Positions 41,743 to 51,023 of a stretch of 64,000 nt of DNA are shown here, in pieces (position 1 is the first letter of the stretch; every line of letters starts with the position of its first letter). The position numbers and the translations under genes were made by a program. The stretch is from Lysobacterales bacterium (GTDB lineage: Bacteria; Pseudomonadota; Gammaproteobacteria; Xanthomonadales; SZUA-5), in NCBI GenBank assembly GCA_022841325.1, contig JALHRS010000004.1, positions 1 through 64,000 on the forward strand, given 5' to 3'. The notes beneath the pieces are model-generated. The model was not told where the DNA came from. It saw only the letters and a list, made by a program, of their open reading frames with translations, and made no database searches.

Positions 41743-44229
41743 ATGAGGGCAGCAAGACCAGGCCAGGCATTGCGGTTTGCCTTGAGCATCCTGTTGATGA
41801 TGGCCAGCGCAAGTGCGATGGCCATCGCAGCGATCGAAGTCCGTGGCGAGCCCGCCCCGATATCCGAGAAGTCGGCAGCGGCCCTTGATCTGCGCATGCC
41901 CGGTTATCCGCCCGCCGCCTCCAGCCGCTTTGCATGGCCGCCGCTGGCCGCCGAGCGCGCGCAAGCGGTACGCGAATACAACTCCCGCGAGGGCAGCAAG
42001 CGCCTGCAGATCGGCGTTGAACGCAGCCTCAAGGAAGAAAGTCACCAGAACGGCAGTCCGGCGCTGGAATGGCGGGCACTGGCTGACGGGGCTCATGTGG
42101 CCCGTCTGACCGTGCATTCGCCCGGCGCTGCAGCGCTGCGGGTGGGGCTGAGCACCCACCGATTGCCGGCCGGGGCCGAACTGCGTTTCTTCACTGAATC
42201 GCAGCCGCAGAGTGTGGTGCCTGCAGTCAGTCCGGCCGAAGTCGATCGCGTCGGCGCCGAGCTGTACTGGACCCCGGTGACCGAGGGCGACACCCAGCTG
42301 ATCGAAATCTACCTGCCGGCGGCGGTCAATCCGGCGCTGGTGCAGCTGGAGGTGGATCGAGTCTCGCACATGCTGGCATCTCCCTACGGTCCGCTGGACG
42401 GGCTCAAGATCGGTGAATCCGGTCCCTGCGAGATCGACGCCAACTGCGTGAGCAATCCCTCGACGGCCTACATCAATTCCAAGAACTCGGTGGCACGGAT
42501 GAGTTTTCAGGTCGGCGGCAGCCCCTTTGTCTGTACGGGTACGCTGCTCAACGACACCGTTTCCGGCACCTTCATCCCCTATTTCTTCTCCGCCAACCAT
42601 TGCATCAGCACCCAGGCGGCAGCCAACACGCTGACCACCTTCTGGTTCGAGGAGAGCACCAGTTGTGGCTCGGGCATCGCCAGCGCGCGCACCCAGGTCA
42701 GCGGAGGCGCACAGCTGCTCTACAACAACGCCAATACCGACATCCTGTTGCTGCGGCTGAACAACCCGGCGCCTTCCGGTGCGTTTTTCGCCGGCTGGAG
42801 TTCGACGACCGTGACCGCGAGCACCAATGTGCTGGTGCTCCATCACCCGGCGGGTGACGTCAAGAAGGTCTCGCAGGGCCAGATCACCGGCTTCGGCACC
42901 TTCAATGGCGCTGGCGACTTCATCAAGGCCGGCTACACCGCCGGTACCACTGAAGGCGGCAGCAGTGGTGCCGGGTTGCTCACCTTCAATGGCAGCGAGT
43001 ATCAGGTGCGTGGCGGCCTGTTCGGTGGCAGCGCCTCCTGCAGCAATACCGGCAACATCAACAATCCGGGCAACACCGACGCCTATTCGCGCTTCGATAC
43101 CGCTTTTCCCTTCCTGATGCCCTTCCTGGCACCGAGTGGTGGCGGCACCCAGGCACTGCAGAACGGCGTGCCGGTGACCGGCCTGTCCGGCGCCACCGGT
43201 GCCGCGCTGGCGTTCACCATCGCCATTCCGGCCGGCGCGCAGAATCTGGTCATCACCACCGCTGGTGGCACGGGTGATCCGGACCTGTATGTGCGTTTCG
43301 GCTCGCCGCCGACGACGAGCACCTTCGACTGTCGCTCCTTTGCCGATGGCCCGGCGGAACAATGCACCTTTGCCACACCCAGCGCCGGCACCTATCACGT
43401 CCTGATTTCGGGCTTCACTGCCTTCTCCGGGCTGACTCTGACAGCCAGCTGGCAGGCATCCTCGGGTGGTGGTGGCGTAGACGAACCCGGCTTTACCGGT
43501 TTCGCGTTGCCGGTGCCGACAAACTTCCCGAACTGTCCGGGCGGATACTTCGTGACCACGGTCGACGATGGTCCGGGGGCCGGTCTGACACCGGGCATCT
43601 TCGGGCTGGAACTGCTGCTGAATCCGCCGGGCACGCAGCGGCTGGAGGGCGGATTGAACTTCGGTGGCCTGCTCGACGGCAGCCAGGTCGCATTCGCGGG
43701 TTTCAATTTCCAGAATCCGGCCAATGAACCGCAGCGTCTCGATTTGATCCTGAACGGCAATCCCGCTTCCAGTCGTCAGGGTTCGTTGCCGGTACGCATC
43801 AAGCTGATTCGCCAGCCGGCGCCGGGCGTGAACGAACTGGTGCTGGAGACCACGGCAACCTTGACGCTGGCCACGCAGTTCGTGCGCAGCATCAATCTGA
43901 CGCCGTCCTTCTATGTGGTCACCATTGCACCGGAAGGCGCGGTCAGCGTGCCGGGTGGCGCAGCCGACGGTGAAGTCTATGTATCACTGGCATCGCAGTA
44001 CGTGGATCGTCCCGGCGGCGGCTTTTTCGGTGGCGTCGTGGTCGGTGGTTATCACGCGACGCATCCCTTTGGCGGCGTCTCTGGCTTCGCGTCCTTCTGC
44101 CTGGGTACCCAGCATTCGTCCACGGCACGGTTGTTCGCCGCACCCAGTTACGGTGCGACAGGCGCGCGGGACTTGCGGCTGAGGCTGATCAATCATCAGA
44201 ATCAGCTGATACTGAGCTTGCCCCAGTAG
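41743..44229 (+). CDS. Secreted trypsin-fold serine protease with PPC and C1 modules
   Basis: An 828-residue exported protease. Signal peptide MRAARPGQALRFALSILLMM, cleavage near residue 27. A pro-region runs to about 225. The catalytic domain (about 226-530) resembles the lysyl endopeptidase type of the trypsin clan: SANHC (H286), NTDILLLRL (D333) and TEGGSSGAG (Ser 407/408). A PPC domain follows (GDPDLYVRFGSPPTTSTFDC ... SAGTYHVLISG). The last ~245 residues, from VDEPGFTGFALPVP, are the C1 module, nearly identical in key motifs to those of the 34962 and 47164 proteins. GGGAG lies 8 bases before the ATG. A rho-independent terminator follows. PPC domains are often removed after secretion; whether C1 is a secretion or anchoring signal is inference. 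Confidence 0.9.
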   Translation: MRAARPGQALRFALSILLMMASASAMAIAAIEVRGEPAPISEKSAAALDLRMPGYPPAASSRFAWPPLAAERAQAVREYNSREGSKRLQIGVERSLKEESHQNGSPALEWRALADGAHVARLTVHSPGAAALRVGLSTHRLPAGAELRFFTESQPQSVVPAVSPAEVDRVGAELYWTPVTEGDTQLIEIYLPAAVNPALVQLEVDRVSHMLASPYGPLDGLKIGESGPCEIDANCVSNPSTAYINSKNSVARMSFQVGGSPFVCTGTLLNDTVSGTFIPYFFSANHCISTQAAANTLTTFWFEESTSCGSGIASARTQVSGGAQLLYNNANTDILLLRLNNPAPSGAFFAGWSSTTVTASTNVLVLHHPAGDVKKVSQGQITGFGTFNGAGDFIKAGYTAGTTEGGSSGAGLLTFNGSEYQVRGGLFGGSASCSNTGNINNPGNTDAYSRFDTAFPFLMPFLAPSGGGTQALQNGVPVTGLSGATGAALAFTIAIPAGAQNLVITTAGGTGDPDLYVRFGSPPTTSTFDCRSFADGPAEQCTFATPSAGTYHVLISGFTAFSGLTLTASWQASSGGGGVDEPGFTGFALPVPTNFPNCPGGYFVTTVDDGPGAGLTPGIFGLELLLNPPGTQRLEGGLNFGGLLDGSQVAFAGFNFQNPANEPQRLDLILNGNPASSRQGSLPVRIKLIRQPAPGVNELVLETTATLTLATQFVRSINLTPSFYVVTIAPEGAVSVPGGAADGEVYVSLASQYVDRPGGGFFGGVVVGGYHATHPFGGVSGFASFCLGTQHSSTARLFAAPSYGATGARDLRLRLINHQNQLILSLPQ

Positions 44230-44252
44230 CGGCTTCTCATTCAAAGATGGTT

Positions 44253-44285
44253 CCGGGGCCGCCCATGTGCGGCCCCGGCTTTTTC
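44253..44285 (+). terminator. Rho-independent terminator of the protease gene
   Basis: Ten-base GC arms CCGGGGCCGC/GCGGCCCCGG with loop CCATGT, followed by CTTTTT. It lies 23 bases after the stop codon. Confidence 0.88.
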
Positions 44286-44334
44286 CAGCGGTGGCCGCAA
44301 GCCCACCGCGAGCAACCCAAGCCCAGTGCTGCGC

Positions 44335-45444
44335 ATGCCCGTTTTCGACCAGGTCTCTCTCTTCCGGCGTCGACTGCGAGCGCCACTGACGCTGATCGGG
44401 GCAATGCTCCTGGTGTGGTTCGCGGTCGAATCACTGGTCTATCGCAGTGGCGCCTATCTGCGCATTGCGTCCTCGGAATCCAACACCGGCGCGGTGGTCA
44501 ACTCGCTGATGATGCTGGAGGCGCAATATCAGGCCGGGCGTCGAACCGTACTGGTGCTGGGCGATTCCCGTGTGGCCGAAGGCTTCTCCGGGCCGACGGC
44601 CAGCGCTGCCGGCGATATCGTTTTCATCAATATTGCCGTGCCGGGTAGCACCCCACGAACCTGGTACTACCTGCTGCGTGAGATCAATCGGCGTGGCTAT
44701 TCGGTCGAAGCGGTGCTGCTGGCGATGCCCTCACAGGTACCGGCCAGTCGACTGCCGGATTGGCCGTTGTCGCCGAATCAGGATCTGCCGCTACTGGGCC
44801 TTCGGGATCTTGGATCCTACCCCCGCAGTTTCGACAGCGAAGTGATGCGCCGCCGGGCGCGTCAGGCCTTGCTGTTTCCGGCAATGACCCTGCGCCAGGA
44901 TACCCGGGCTTTGCTGGTTGATCCCGGCGAACGCTGGGTCGAGATTACCCAGACTCGCGCTTTGTATCTGGCAGCGGTCCCGGGCTATCCCGGGCGCGAT
45001 TCGCGCATGCCGGAACTGGCGATGAGTACTGATCGGACGGTGACTGACTTTGGTCAGGCCAGCGCCGAACAGCGGGCCCAGATCCAGGTGCTGATCGACG
45101 ATCAGGCCAAGTCCTCCGATCTGCAGACCCTGGCCCTCAATCGCGAGTACCTCAGCCGCTGGATCGGCAAGACCGTGCGCCTGATGCAGCATCAAGGTGC
45201 CAGAACGCTGGTCGCCGCGCTGCCGCGTGCCCCTTACCCGGAGCTGCTGACAGCGCAGCCTGGCCCACCCATGCCGGAACTGTGGGCGGGTATTCCGGGA
45301 TTGACCAGCTTGCCAGAAGGGCTGCTGGCGGATCTGGAGCAAGCTCAGTATTTCTTTGACGCCATCCACGCCAACCGAGCCGGGCGTGAGCAGATCAGCT
45401 CGCGTCTGGGCGACAGTGTGCGCGCCGCCCTGACGACCAACTGA
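44335..45444 (+). CDS. AlgJ/SGNH-like partner of MBOAT acetyltransferase
   Basis: About 369 residues with one N-terminal membrane helix (residues ~15-35, TLIGAMLLVWFAVESLVY). The periplasmic domain has the SGNH-type motifs GDSRVAEG near residue 83 and DAIHANRAGR near the end, that is, a nucleophile Ser block and an Asp-x(2)-His pair. Such proteins take acetyl groups exported by an MBOAT protein and place them on a polysaccharide, or remove them. The ATG at 44335 is used; a GTG three codons earlier is possible. The next gene, an MBOAT, begins two bases after its stop, so they form a pair. Confidence 0.82.
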   Translation: MPVFDQVSLFRRRLRAPLTLIGAMLLVWFAVESLVYRSGAYLRIASSESNTGAVVNSLMMLEAQYQAGRRTVLVLGDSRVAEGFSGPTASAAGDIVFINIAVPGSTPRTWYYLLREINRRGYSVEAVLLAMPSQVPASRLPDWPLSPNQDLPLLGLRDLGSYPRSFDSEVMRRRARQALLFPAMTLRQDTRALLVDPGERWVEITQTRALYLAAVPGYPGRDSRMPELAMSTDRTVTDFGQASAEQRAQIQVLIDDQAKSSDLQTLALNREYLSRWIGKTVRLMQHQGARTLVAALPRAPYPELLTAQPGPPMPELWAGIPGLTSLPEGLLADLEQAQYFFDAIHANRAGREQISSRLGDSVRAALTTN

Positions 45445-45446
45445 CC

Positions 45447-46844
45447 ATGCCCTTCGATACGCTGGGCTATTGGATCTTCTTCACCGGCGCCTTGCTGCTG
45501 CTGTGGTCCTTGCGCGATCGCCCCGCAAAAATGGCGCTGGTGGCGCTCAGCTATGTGTTCTACGGCGCCTGGGACTGGCGCTTCTGCGCCCTGCTGGCTT
45601 TATCTACCGCAGTCAACTACGCCCTTGGGCGATTGATGGAAGCTCGCGCGGGCGGCGCGCGCAAGCGCGCGCTGGCGCTGGCGGTGGGCTTCAATCTGGC
45701 CCTGCTTGGCTACTTCAAGTACTGCAATTTCTTCATCCAGTCCTTCGCCGCCCTGTTCGGCTGGGACGATCAGGGCCTGCTGCTGAACATCGTGCTGCCG
45801 GTGGGCATCAGCTTCGTCACCTTCGAGGGCATCGCCTACGCCACCGATGTCTATCGGCGCCAGCTGCCGGCCGTCCGCGATCCGGTCGACTTTGCCCTGT
45901 TCATCTCGTTCTTCCCGCATCTGGTGGCCGGACCGATCATCCGGCCCACCGATTTCTTTCCGCAGTTGGCAGCGCGCGCGATGCTCACATCGGAAGACTC
46001 GCGCTGGGGTCTGCGCGAGATTCTGAAGGGCCTGATCAAGAAGCTGGCGCTGGCCAACTATTGCGCCCCCATTGCCGACGCCGCATTCGGCGGCGGCGCA
46101 GTGCCAATGTGGGCTGGCGTGCTCGCGTTTTCGATGCAGATCTACTTCGACTTTTCCGGCTACACCGATATTGCCCGTGGCTGCGCGCGGCTGCTCGGCT
46201 ACCGTTTTCCACCCAATTTCGAGCGCCCCTACCTCAGCACCAACATCACTGACTTCTGGCGTCGCTGGCATATCTCGCTGTCGTTCTGGCTGCGCGACTA
46301 TCTGTACATCTCGCTTGGCGGCAATCGCCGTGGCGCCGCCCGGACCTACGCCAATCTGATCATCGTCATGGGCCTGGGTGGTCTCTGGCATGGCGCCAGC
46401 TGGAACTTTGCGATCTGGGGGCTTTACCACGGCGCGCTGTTGATCGGACATCGTGGCTGGCGCCAGCTGGTCGAGTCCCTGGGCTGGGCGAGGGTGGTCG
46501 ATCAGCCGCTATTGCGGCCTTTGTGGATCGCCTGCACCTTCGCCTGGGTGAGTCTGGGTTGGGTGCCGTTCCGGGCCGAAGACCTGGCCGGCACCGCCGC
46601 CGCCTTCAGCGCACTGTGGGCGCCGCCGGATCTCGGCTTTGCCGCAAGCCATTGGGGCATCTGGCTGATTCCCCTGCTGACCCTGGCCTGGTGCGCGATC
46701 GACCGCGGTCGCCGGGTGCAGGACTGGATCGTGCAGCGGGCCAGTCTTGCCAGCACCGCGATCATCGGGGCGCTGGCCTTGCTGGGTCTGGAGATCTTCG
46801 GTCAGTTCGACACCCAGATTCCCTTCGTCTATTTCCAGTTCTGA
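45447..46844 (+). CDS. MBOAT-family (AlgI-like) O-acyltransferase
   Basis: A 465-residue membrane protein with about ten predicted helices. It has the family motifs: LPVGISFVTFEGIAYATDVY, FFPHLVAGPIIRP, MQIYFDFSGYTDIARGCARL, the conserved DFWRRWHISLSFWLRDYLY and the catalytic His in GLGGLWHGASWNF. AlgI-like proteins move acetyl groups across the membrane for O-acetylation of alginate, peptidoglycan or other glycans. There are no alginate or cellulose synthesis genes in the window, so the acceptor is unknown. It is paired with the SGNH protein just upstream. Confidence 0.92.
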   Translation: MPFDTLGYWIFFTGALLLLWSLRDRPAKMALVALSYVFYGAWDWRFCALLALSTAVNYALGRLMEARAGGARKRALALAVGFNLALLGYFKYCNFFIQSFAALFGWDDQGLLLNIVLPVGISFVTFEGIAYATDVYRRQLPAVRDPVDFALFISFFPHLVAGPIIRPTDFFPQLAARAMLTSEDSRWGLREILKGLIKKLALANYCAPIADAAFGGGAVPMWAGVLAFSMQIYFDFSGYTDIARGCARLLGYRFPPNFERPYLSTNITDFWRRWHISLSFWLRDYLYISLGGNRRGAARTYANLIIVMGLGGLWHGASWNFAIWGLYHGALLIGHRGWRQLVESLGWARVVDQPLLRPLWIACTFAWVSLGWVPFRAEDLAGTAAAFSALWAPPDLGFAASHWGIWLIPLLTLAWCAIDRGRRVQDWIVQRASLASTAIIGALALLGLEIFGQFDTQIPFVYFQF

Positions 46845-46870
46845 CCAACACTCCCCAGAGGCCATGAACT

Positions 46871-46904
46871 GTAGGTTGGGCACGCTGCGCTTAGCCCAAC
46901 CTGC
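46871..46904. repeat. REP-like hairpin
   Basis: GTAGGTTGGGC and GCCCAACCTGC are inverted arms around a 12-base centre. This GTAGGTTGGGC...GCCCAACCTAC pattern is a common dispersed repeat in proteobacteria. It lies 27 bases after the MBOAT stop. The rest of 46845-47163 is repeat-like (46998-47105 resembles 3500-3565) and non-coding. Confidence 0.65.
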
Positions 46905-47163
46905 ATTGTCGACCACAGATCAACACGTTACGACATGGGTTCATGGCGAGCCACCGACATCGGCCCGACACTGCGGCCGGGCCATGAACTCGCCCGCTGC
47001 GCGTAGGCCGAGGGTGCCGCGCAGCGGCTCCCCGGCGCTTGTCGCATCACCGCCCGGAGGGCGCTGGGCGCCGCCTTCTCCCCGCTGGTGGGGAAAAGGC
47101 TGCCCATCCGGCTATCCGTGGCCAGATGCCCTGGACAGCGGTCGCGCCAGCGCGGCCTGCAGC

Positions 47164-50100
47164 TCAGGGCACCGAAATCACCGCCTGATTCTGGAAGTCG
47201 AGCAGTCGCAGGCGCAGATCGCGGGCGCCGCTGGCGCCGTAGGTCGGCGCCGACAGCAATTGCGCTGTGGCCGAGTGCTGGGTACCCAGGCAGAAGGAGG
47301 CAAAGCCGGAGTTGTTCCCGAAGGGCGGCGCCGAGTGATAGCCACCGACGACCACGCCCCCGAAGAAGCCGCCGCCAGGACGATTGACGAACTGGCTCAG
47401 CAGTGACACATAAACCTGCCCGTCAGCGGCACCACCCGGCACGCTGGCCGTGCCTTCCGGGGCGACCGTGACCACATGGAAACCGGGCTGGATGGTCAGT
47501 GACTGGGTATAGGCCTGCGCAATCGACAAGGTGGCGGTGGTCTCGAAGACCAGTTCGTTGACGCCCGCCGAAGGCTGGCGAATGACCTTGATCCTGACCA
47601 GCAGGCTGCCGGCGATATTGTTCGCCGGGTTGCCATTGATGGTCAGATCCAGGCGTTGCGGCTCATTCAGCTCATTCTGCACATTGAATCCGGCGAAGGC
47701 GGCCTGACTGCCATCGAAGGAACCGCCGAAATTGAGTCCGCCCTCCAGTCGCAGCGTACCCGGTGGATTCAGGATCAGGTTCAGGCCGAAGATGCCCGGC
47801 GTCAGACCGGCACCCGGACCGTCGTCTATCACCGCGACAAAATAGCCGCCCGGACAACTGGGGAAGGCCGATCCGGCGGCCGGCAGCGGGAAACCCGTGA
47901 AACTGGGCTCATCCCGCGGCGCATTGGTGGTCAGGCCGGCGGTGAAGATGTCGGTGGCATTGTTGTTGTCACCCGGCGACAGATTGGTGGCGCCGGAGCC
48001 GAACACGATGGCGCTGCCATCACCGGAGACCACCGGCACCGTGCTCGGGCCGTTCGGCTCCTGGCCGGTGGAACTGGCGTTCTGGCGCACCACATCGCCG
48101 GTCAGCAGCGATTTGATCATGACGTCGCTGGCGCCGTTGTTGTCGGCGTCGGCGAGATTGGTCGCATCGGTCTCGAAGATCACGAACAGGCCGTCATCGG
48201 TGATCGTGGCATTGCGGCTGGCGCCGTTGGCCTGCACGCCGGCCTTGGACACTGACACCCGCTCCAGCGAGACCAGCGCATTGTTGGCCACCTCGAAGCG
48301 GTAGATGTCACTGACACCGTTGCTGTCGCCGTTGATGAGATTGGTGGCCAGCGACTGGAACACGCCAAAGCGTCCATCCGGCGTGATCTTGACGTTGGTG
48401 CTGTCGCCATTGCCGAGCTCGCCATTGCTGAGGTTGCGGCTGAGATAGAAGCGGCTCTGGCCGAAGCCGCCGCCGCGCATCATGGTGGCCTGCTGAATGG
48501 TGCCGGCCTTGATGCCTCCGGGCAGAACGGTTTGCTGCGTCGTTGCCAGAACCAGGTTGCTGCTGGTGATGCTGTCCAGCCGTGCGCCGACGCCGCCGAT
48601 GGAGGAATCGGTGGCCATCCGCCAGCGGAAGCGCAGCTGGCTGCCGGTGGCAATGGCGGCATTGCCCGGATGAGTCAGCGTCACCGGCACGAAGCCGCCG
48701 GAATTGCCGGTCCAGGCACTGCGCCCGCCGATCGGGCTGAAGAAGTTCTGGGAGATGGTTCGGGTGTAGCCGTTGCTGCTGAAGGTGCCGCCCAGCGTGG
48801 TGATGTCCATGTAGCTGCCGCCGTTGACCGAGACTTCCAGGACGACGCCGTCAAAACCGTTCTCGAGGTTGAAGAACAGCTGGAAATTGAGTGCAAACGG
48901 CACTGCTGTCACCCGCACCAGCGGACCTACCAGCACCTTGTCGGTGATGGTGTCTTCGTTATCCACGACCACGCTGTTGGGCGCGCTGTGGGCGCTCGGC
49001 GTTCCGCTGTTGGTGGTCTGCCAGCGCACACCGTTGCCGGCAAAGGGATTGCTGGCACTCCAGTTCACCGGCAGCGCCGGCGTGCTGACGCCGTCGAAGT
49101 TCTCGCTGAAACCGCCCGGATTCGGGCTGCTGCCCGGGACGATGTTGGTGGCCAGCGTCGAGAACACGATGGTCTGGCCGTCGGCTGCCGCCGAGGGCGC
49201 AAAACTGGGGCCGTCGGCTGGTTCGCCATTGGGGCCGCGCGAGATCAGGATCACGCCTTCGGTATTCAGATCCTTGACGAAAATGTCCCTGGTGCTGCCA
49301 TTGCCATCGGCGCCAGCGAGGAGGTTGCTCGCCTGCGATTCGAAGAACACCAGCATGCCGTTGCCTGGCGCTGCCGAACGTCCGGAAGGACCATTGCCCG
49401 GCGTGCCACTGGCGCTGGCACTGATGCGTCGGCCGAGGCCATTGACCGAGGCATAGACTTGCCCCGAAGAACCGGTGAAGGCGACGGTGTTGGCGTCAGG
49501 CGACACCGAGGGCTCGTTGAAGGCTTCCTGCGCGCCCGAATTCAGCGCTTCGGCCACCGCGCTGACCCGGGTCGTGGTGCCAGCCGTGCGATCGCGCAGG
49601 AACACGTCCTTGCGACCGTTGGTGTCGCCGCTGACCAGATTGCCGGCGTCGGAATTGAAGATCACCTTGGAGCCGTTGCGCGACAGGATGGGACTGCCGC
49701 TGCCGGCATCCGGAAAACCACCGGTGACCGAGACCACGGCCAGCGAGGGCTGCTGGATCCGCGGTGGCGGCAGCACGATGCCGGCGGGGCAGGCCAGGGT
49801 CCAGCGGCGCAGAATGGCGGGATTGCCGACGCCGCGATTTTCCTGGCACTCAAGGGTGGCGCTAACCGCAATTGACTGCGGTACACAGCCGGGCAGGTTC
49901 AGCGCAGTGGGGGTCGGCGAGGCATTTCCGATCGCACTGATCCCCGGATTGAAGCTGGTGCTGGGGAAGGCGGCGCCACCATTGGTGATCATGCAGGCGG
50001 TCAGAGTGGTCGTGGCCACCGGTCCGGAGCCCGAGCCACCGCCGTCATTCCTGACCGCGATGGCCATGGCGGTTCCCGCACTCGTGTACGGAATGGTCAG

Positions 50101-50589
50101 TCCCGAGGCTGGCGTGAAGCCCAGGGACGGCGCCGTGCCGCCGATCGAACAGCCACCGATCGCGTTCGGGAAGAAGGGATCGATATTGATCAGCTGCCCA
50201 CCGCCGCGGGTCTCGCCGACAAGTACCGCGATGCCGGGTGCCGCTGTGCCGATGCCACCTGGGTATTCCACTGAAACTGCGAAGGTTCGAGTCTGGCCGA
50301 CCGGGGCGCTGAAGGCCTGGGCGAACTTCTCCTGCATGTCGTCGTAGATCGTGAACCAGACCAGATCCAGGTTGTTGCCGTCATTGATGGTGCCGGTAAA
50401 GGTCAGGTTGGCGCTGTAGCGGACGCCACCGCAGTTGTCGGCCGAGCTGGTGACGTTGCTGAGAAAGGCGTTGCTGGCAGAGGGCACTGGCGCATCGCCC
50501 GGGCGCGCGGCGGGCGCATTGTTCCGGGCCTGGGCCGGGCTGGCACATGCCAGCAGTGAGCTCAGTGCAAACATCAGGATTCTGTTCAT
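47164..50589 (-). CDS. Giant secreted propeller protein with inserted beta-domain and C1 module
   Basis: An 1141-residue protein with a signal peptide (MNRILMFALSSLLACASPAQ). Residues ~30-280 are a beta-rich N-terminal region with several Cys (SSADNCGGVRYSANLTFTG). A TolB/PD40-like propeller follows, with repeats such as GNLVSGDTNGRKDVFLRDR and TNLINGDSNGVSDIYRFE. This propeller is closely related to that of the 51024 protein, but is interrupted (bases ~48510-49125) by a jelly-roll-like domain (VLEVSVNGGSYMDITTLGG, LRFRWRMATDSS). The last ~245 residues, from RDEPSFTGFPLP, are the C1 module ending GARDLRLRLLDFQNQAV. GAGGT lies 8 bases before the ATG. Role: extracellular or surface binding, by inference. 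Confidence 0.85.
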   Translation of the reverse strand: MNRILMFALSSLLACASPAQARNNAPAARPGDAPVPSASNAFLSNVTSSADNCGGVRYSANLTFTGTINDGNNLDLVWFTIYDDMQEKFAQAFSAPVGQTRTFAVSVEYPGGIGTAAPGIAVLVGETRGGGQLINIDPFFPNAIGGCSIGGTAPSLGFTPASGLTIPYTSAGTAMAIAVRNDGGGSGSGPVATTTLTACMITNGGAAFPSTSFNPGISAIGNASPTPTALNLPGCVPQSIAVSATLECQENRGVGNPAILRRWTLACPAGIVLPPPRIQQPSLAVVSVTGGFPDAGSGSPILSRNGSKVIFNSDAGNLVSGDTNGRKDVFLRDRTAGTTTRVSAVAEALNSGAQEAFNEPSVSPDANTVAFTGSSGQVYASVNGLGRRISASASGTPGNGPSGRSAAPGNGMLVFFESQASNLLAGADGNGSTRDIFVKDLNTEGVILISRGPNGEPADGPSFAPSAAADGQTIVFSTLATNIVPGSSPNPGGFSENFDGVSTPALPVNWSASNPFAGNGVRWQTTNSGTPSAHSAPNSVVVDNEDTITDKVLVGPLVRVTAVPFALNFQLFFNLENGFDGVVLEVSVNGGSYMDITTLGGTFSSNGYTRTISQNFFSPIGGRSAWTGNSGGFVPVTLTHPGNAAIATGSQLRFRWRMATDSSIGGVGARLDSITSSNLVLATTQQTVLPGGIKAGTIQQATMMRGGGFGQSRFYLSRNLSNGELGNGDSTNVKITPDGRFGVFQSLATNLINGDSNGVSDIYRFEVANNALVSLERVSVSKAGVQANGASRNATITDDGLFVIFETDATNLADADNNGASDVMIKSLLTGDVVRQNASSTGQEPNGPSTVPVVSGDGSAIVFGSGATNLSPGDNNNATDIFTAGLTTNAPRDEPSFTGFPLPAAGSAFPSCPGGYFVAVIDDGPGAGLTPGIFGLNLILNPPGTLRLEGGLNFGGSFDGSQAAFAGFNVQNELNEPQRLDLTINGNPANNIAGSLLVRIKVIRQPSAGVNELVFETTATLSIAQAYTQSLTIQPGFHVVTVAPEGTASVPGGAADGQVYVSLLSQFVNRPGGGFFGGVVVGGYHSAPPFGNNSGFASFCLGTQHSATAQLLSAPTYGASGARDLRLRLLDFQNQAVISVP

Positions 50590-51023
50590 GACCGGTACCT
50601 CTGGACTTCTGATCCGGGAGACGGCCCGAAGTGCCGCCATCTCGAGATGGTTGGCGCGTAGCCTGGAGCAAGGCGCATCGGACTGTCGAATTCCCGGTTC
50701 TCGCCGCCAGCTGCAACATCCGCATTCCCAGATGGAAGGGCACCACAAATCGTTCAGCGGCGCAAGCGGCCATCTGTTGAAGTAAACGTGATGCCGCCTT
50801 GAGACGGGACATGGGCTGCAAAGGCCCCAGGACTCCAGGCACCCCAGTCCCAGCTATCGCCAGCGACCAGGGCGGCGTGATCACGACCAGGCTCAACGCC
50901 CCTGCAGCCGCGCCGCCCAGGCGGCTGAGGGGCCGACCCACGGGGCGACGACCCCGGCGATGCCATCCTGATAGCGGATTCGACGACTGGGTCACACCAC
51001 TCGTTGCCCTGCCCGCTGGCTCG
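50590..51023. other. Intergenic region, nothing recognised
   Basis: About 430 bases between two minus-strand giant genes. It should contain the promoter of the 47164-50589 gene and the transcript end of the gene ending at 51024. I see no repeat of the R families and no supported gene. Confidence 0.4.

Noticed and set aside
41536-43398. 620-residue minus-strand frame opposite the protease
   Set aside because: The protease strand has a signal peptide, catalytic triad, ribosome site and terminator.
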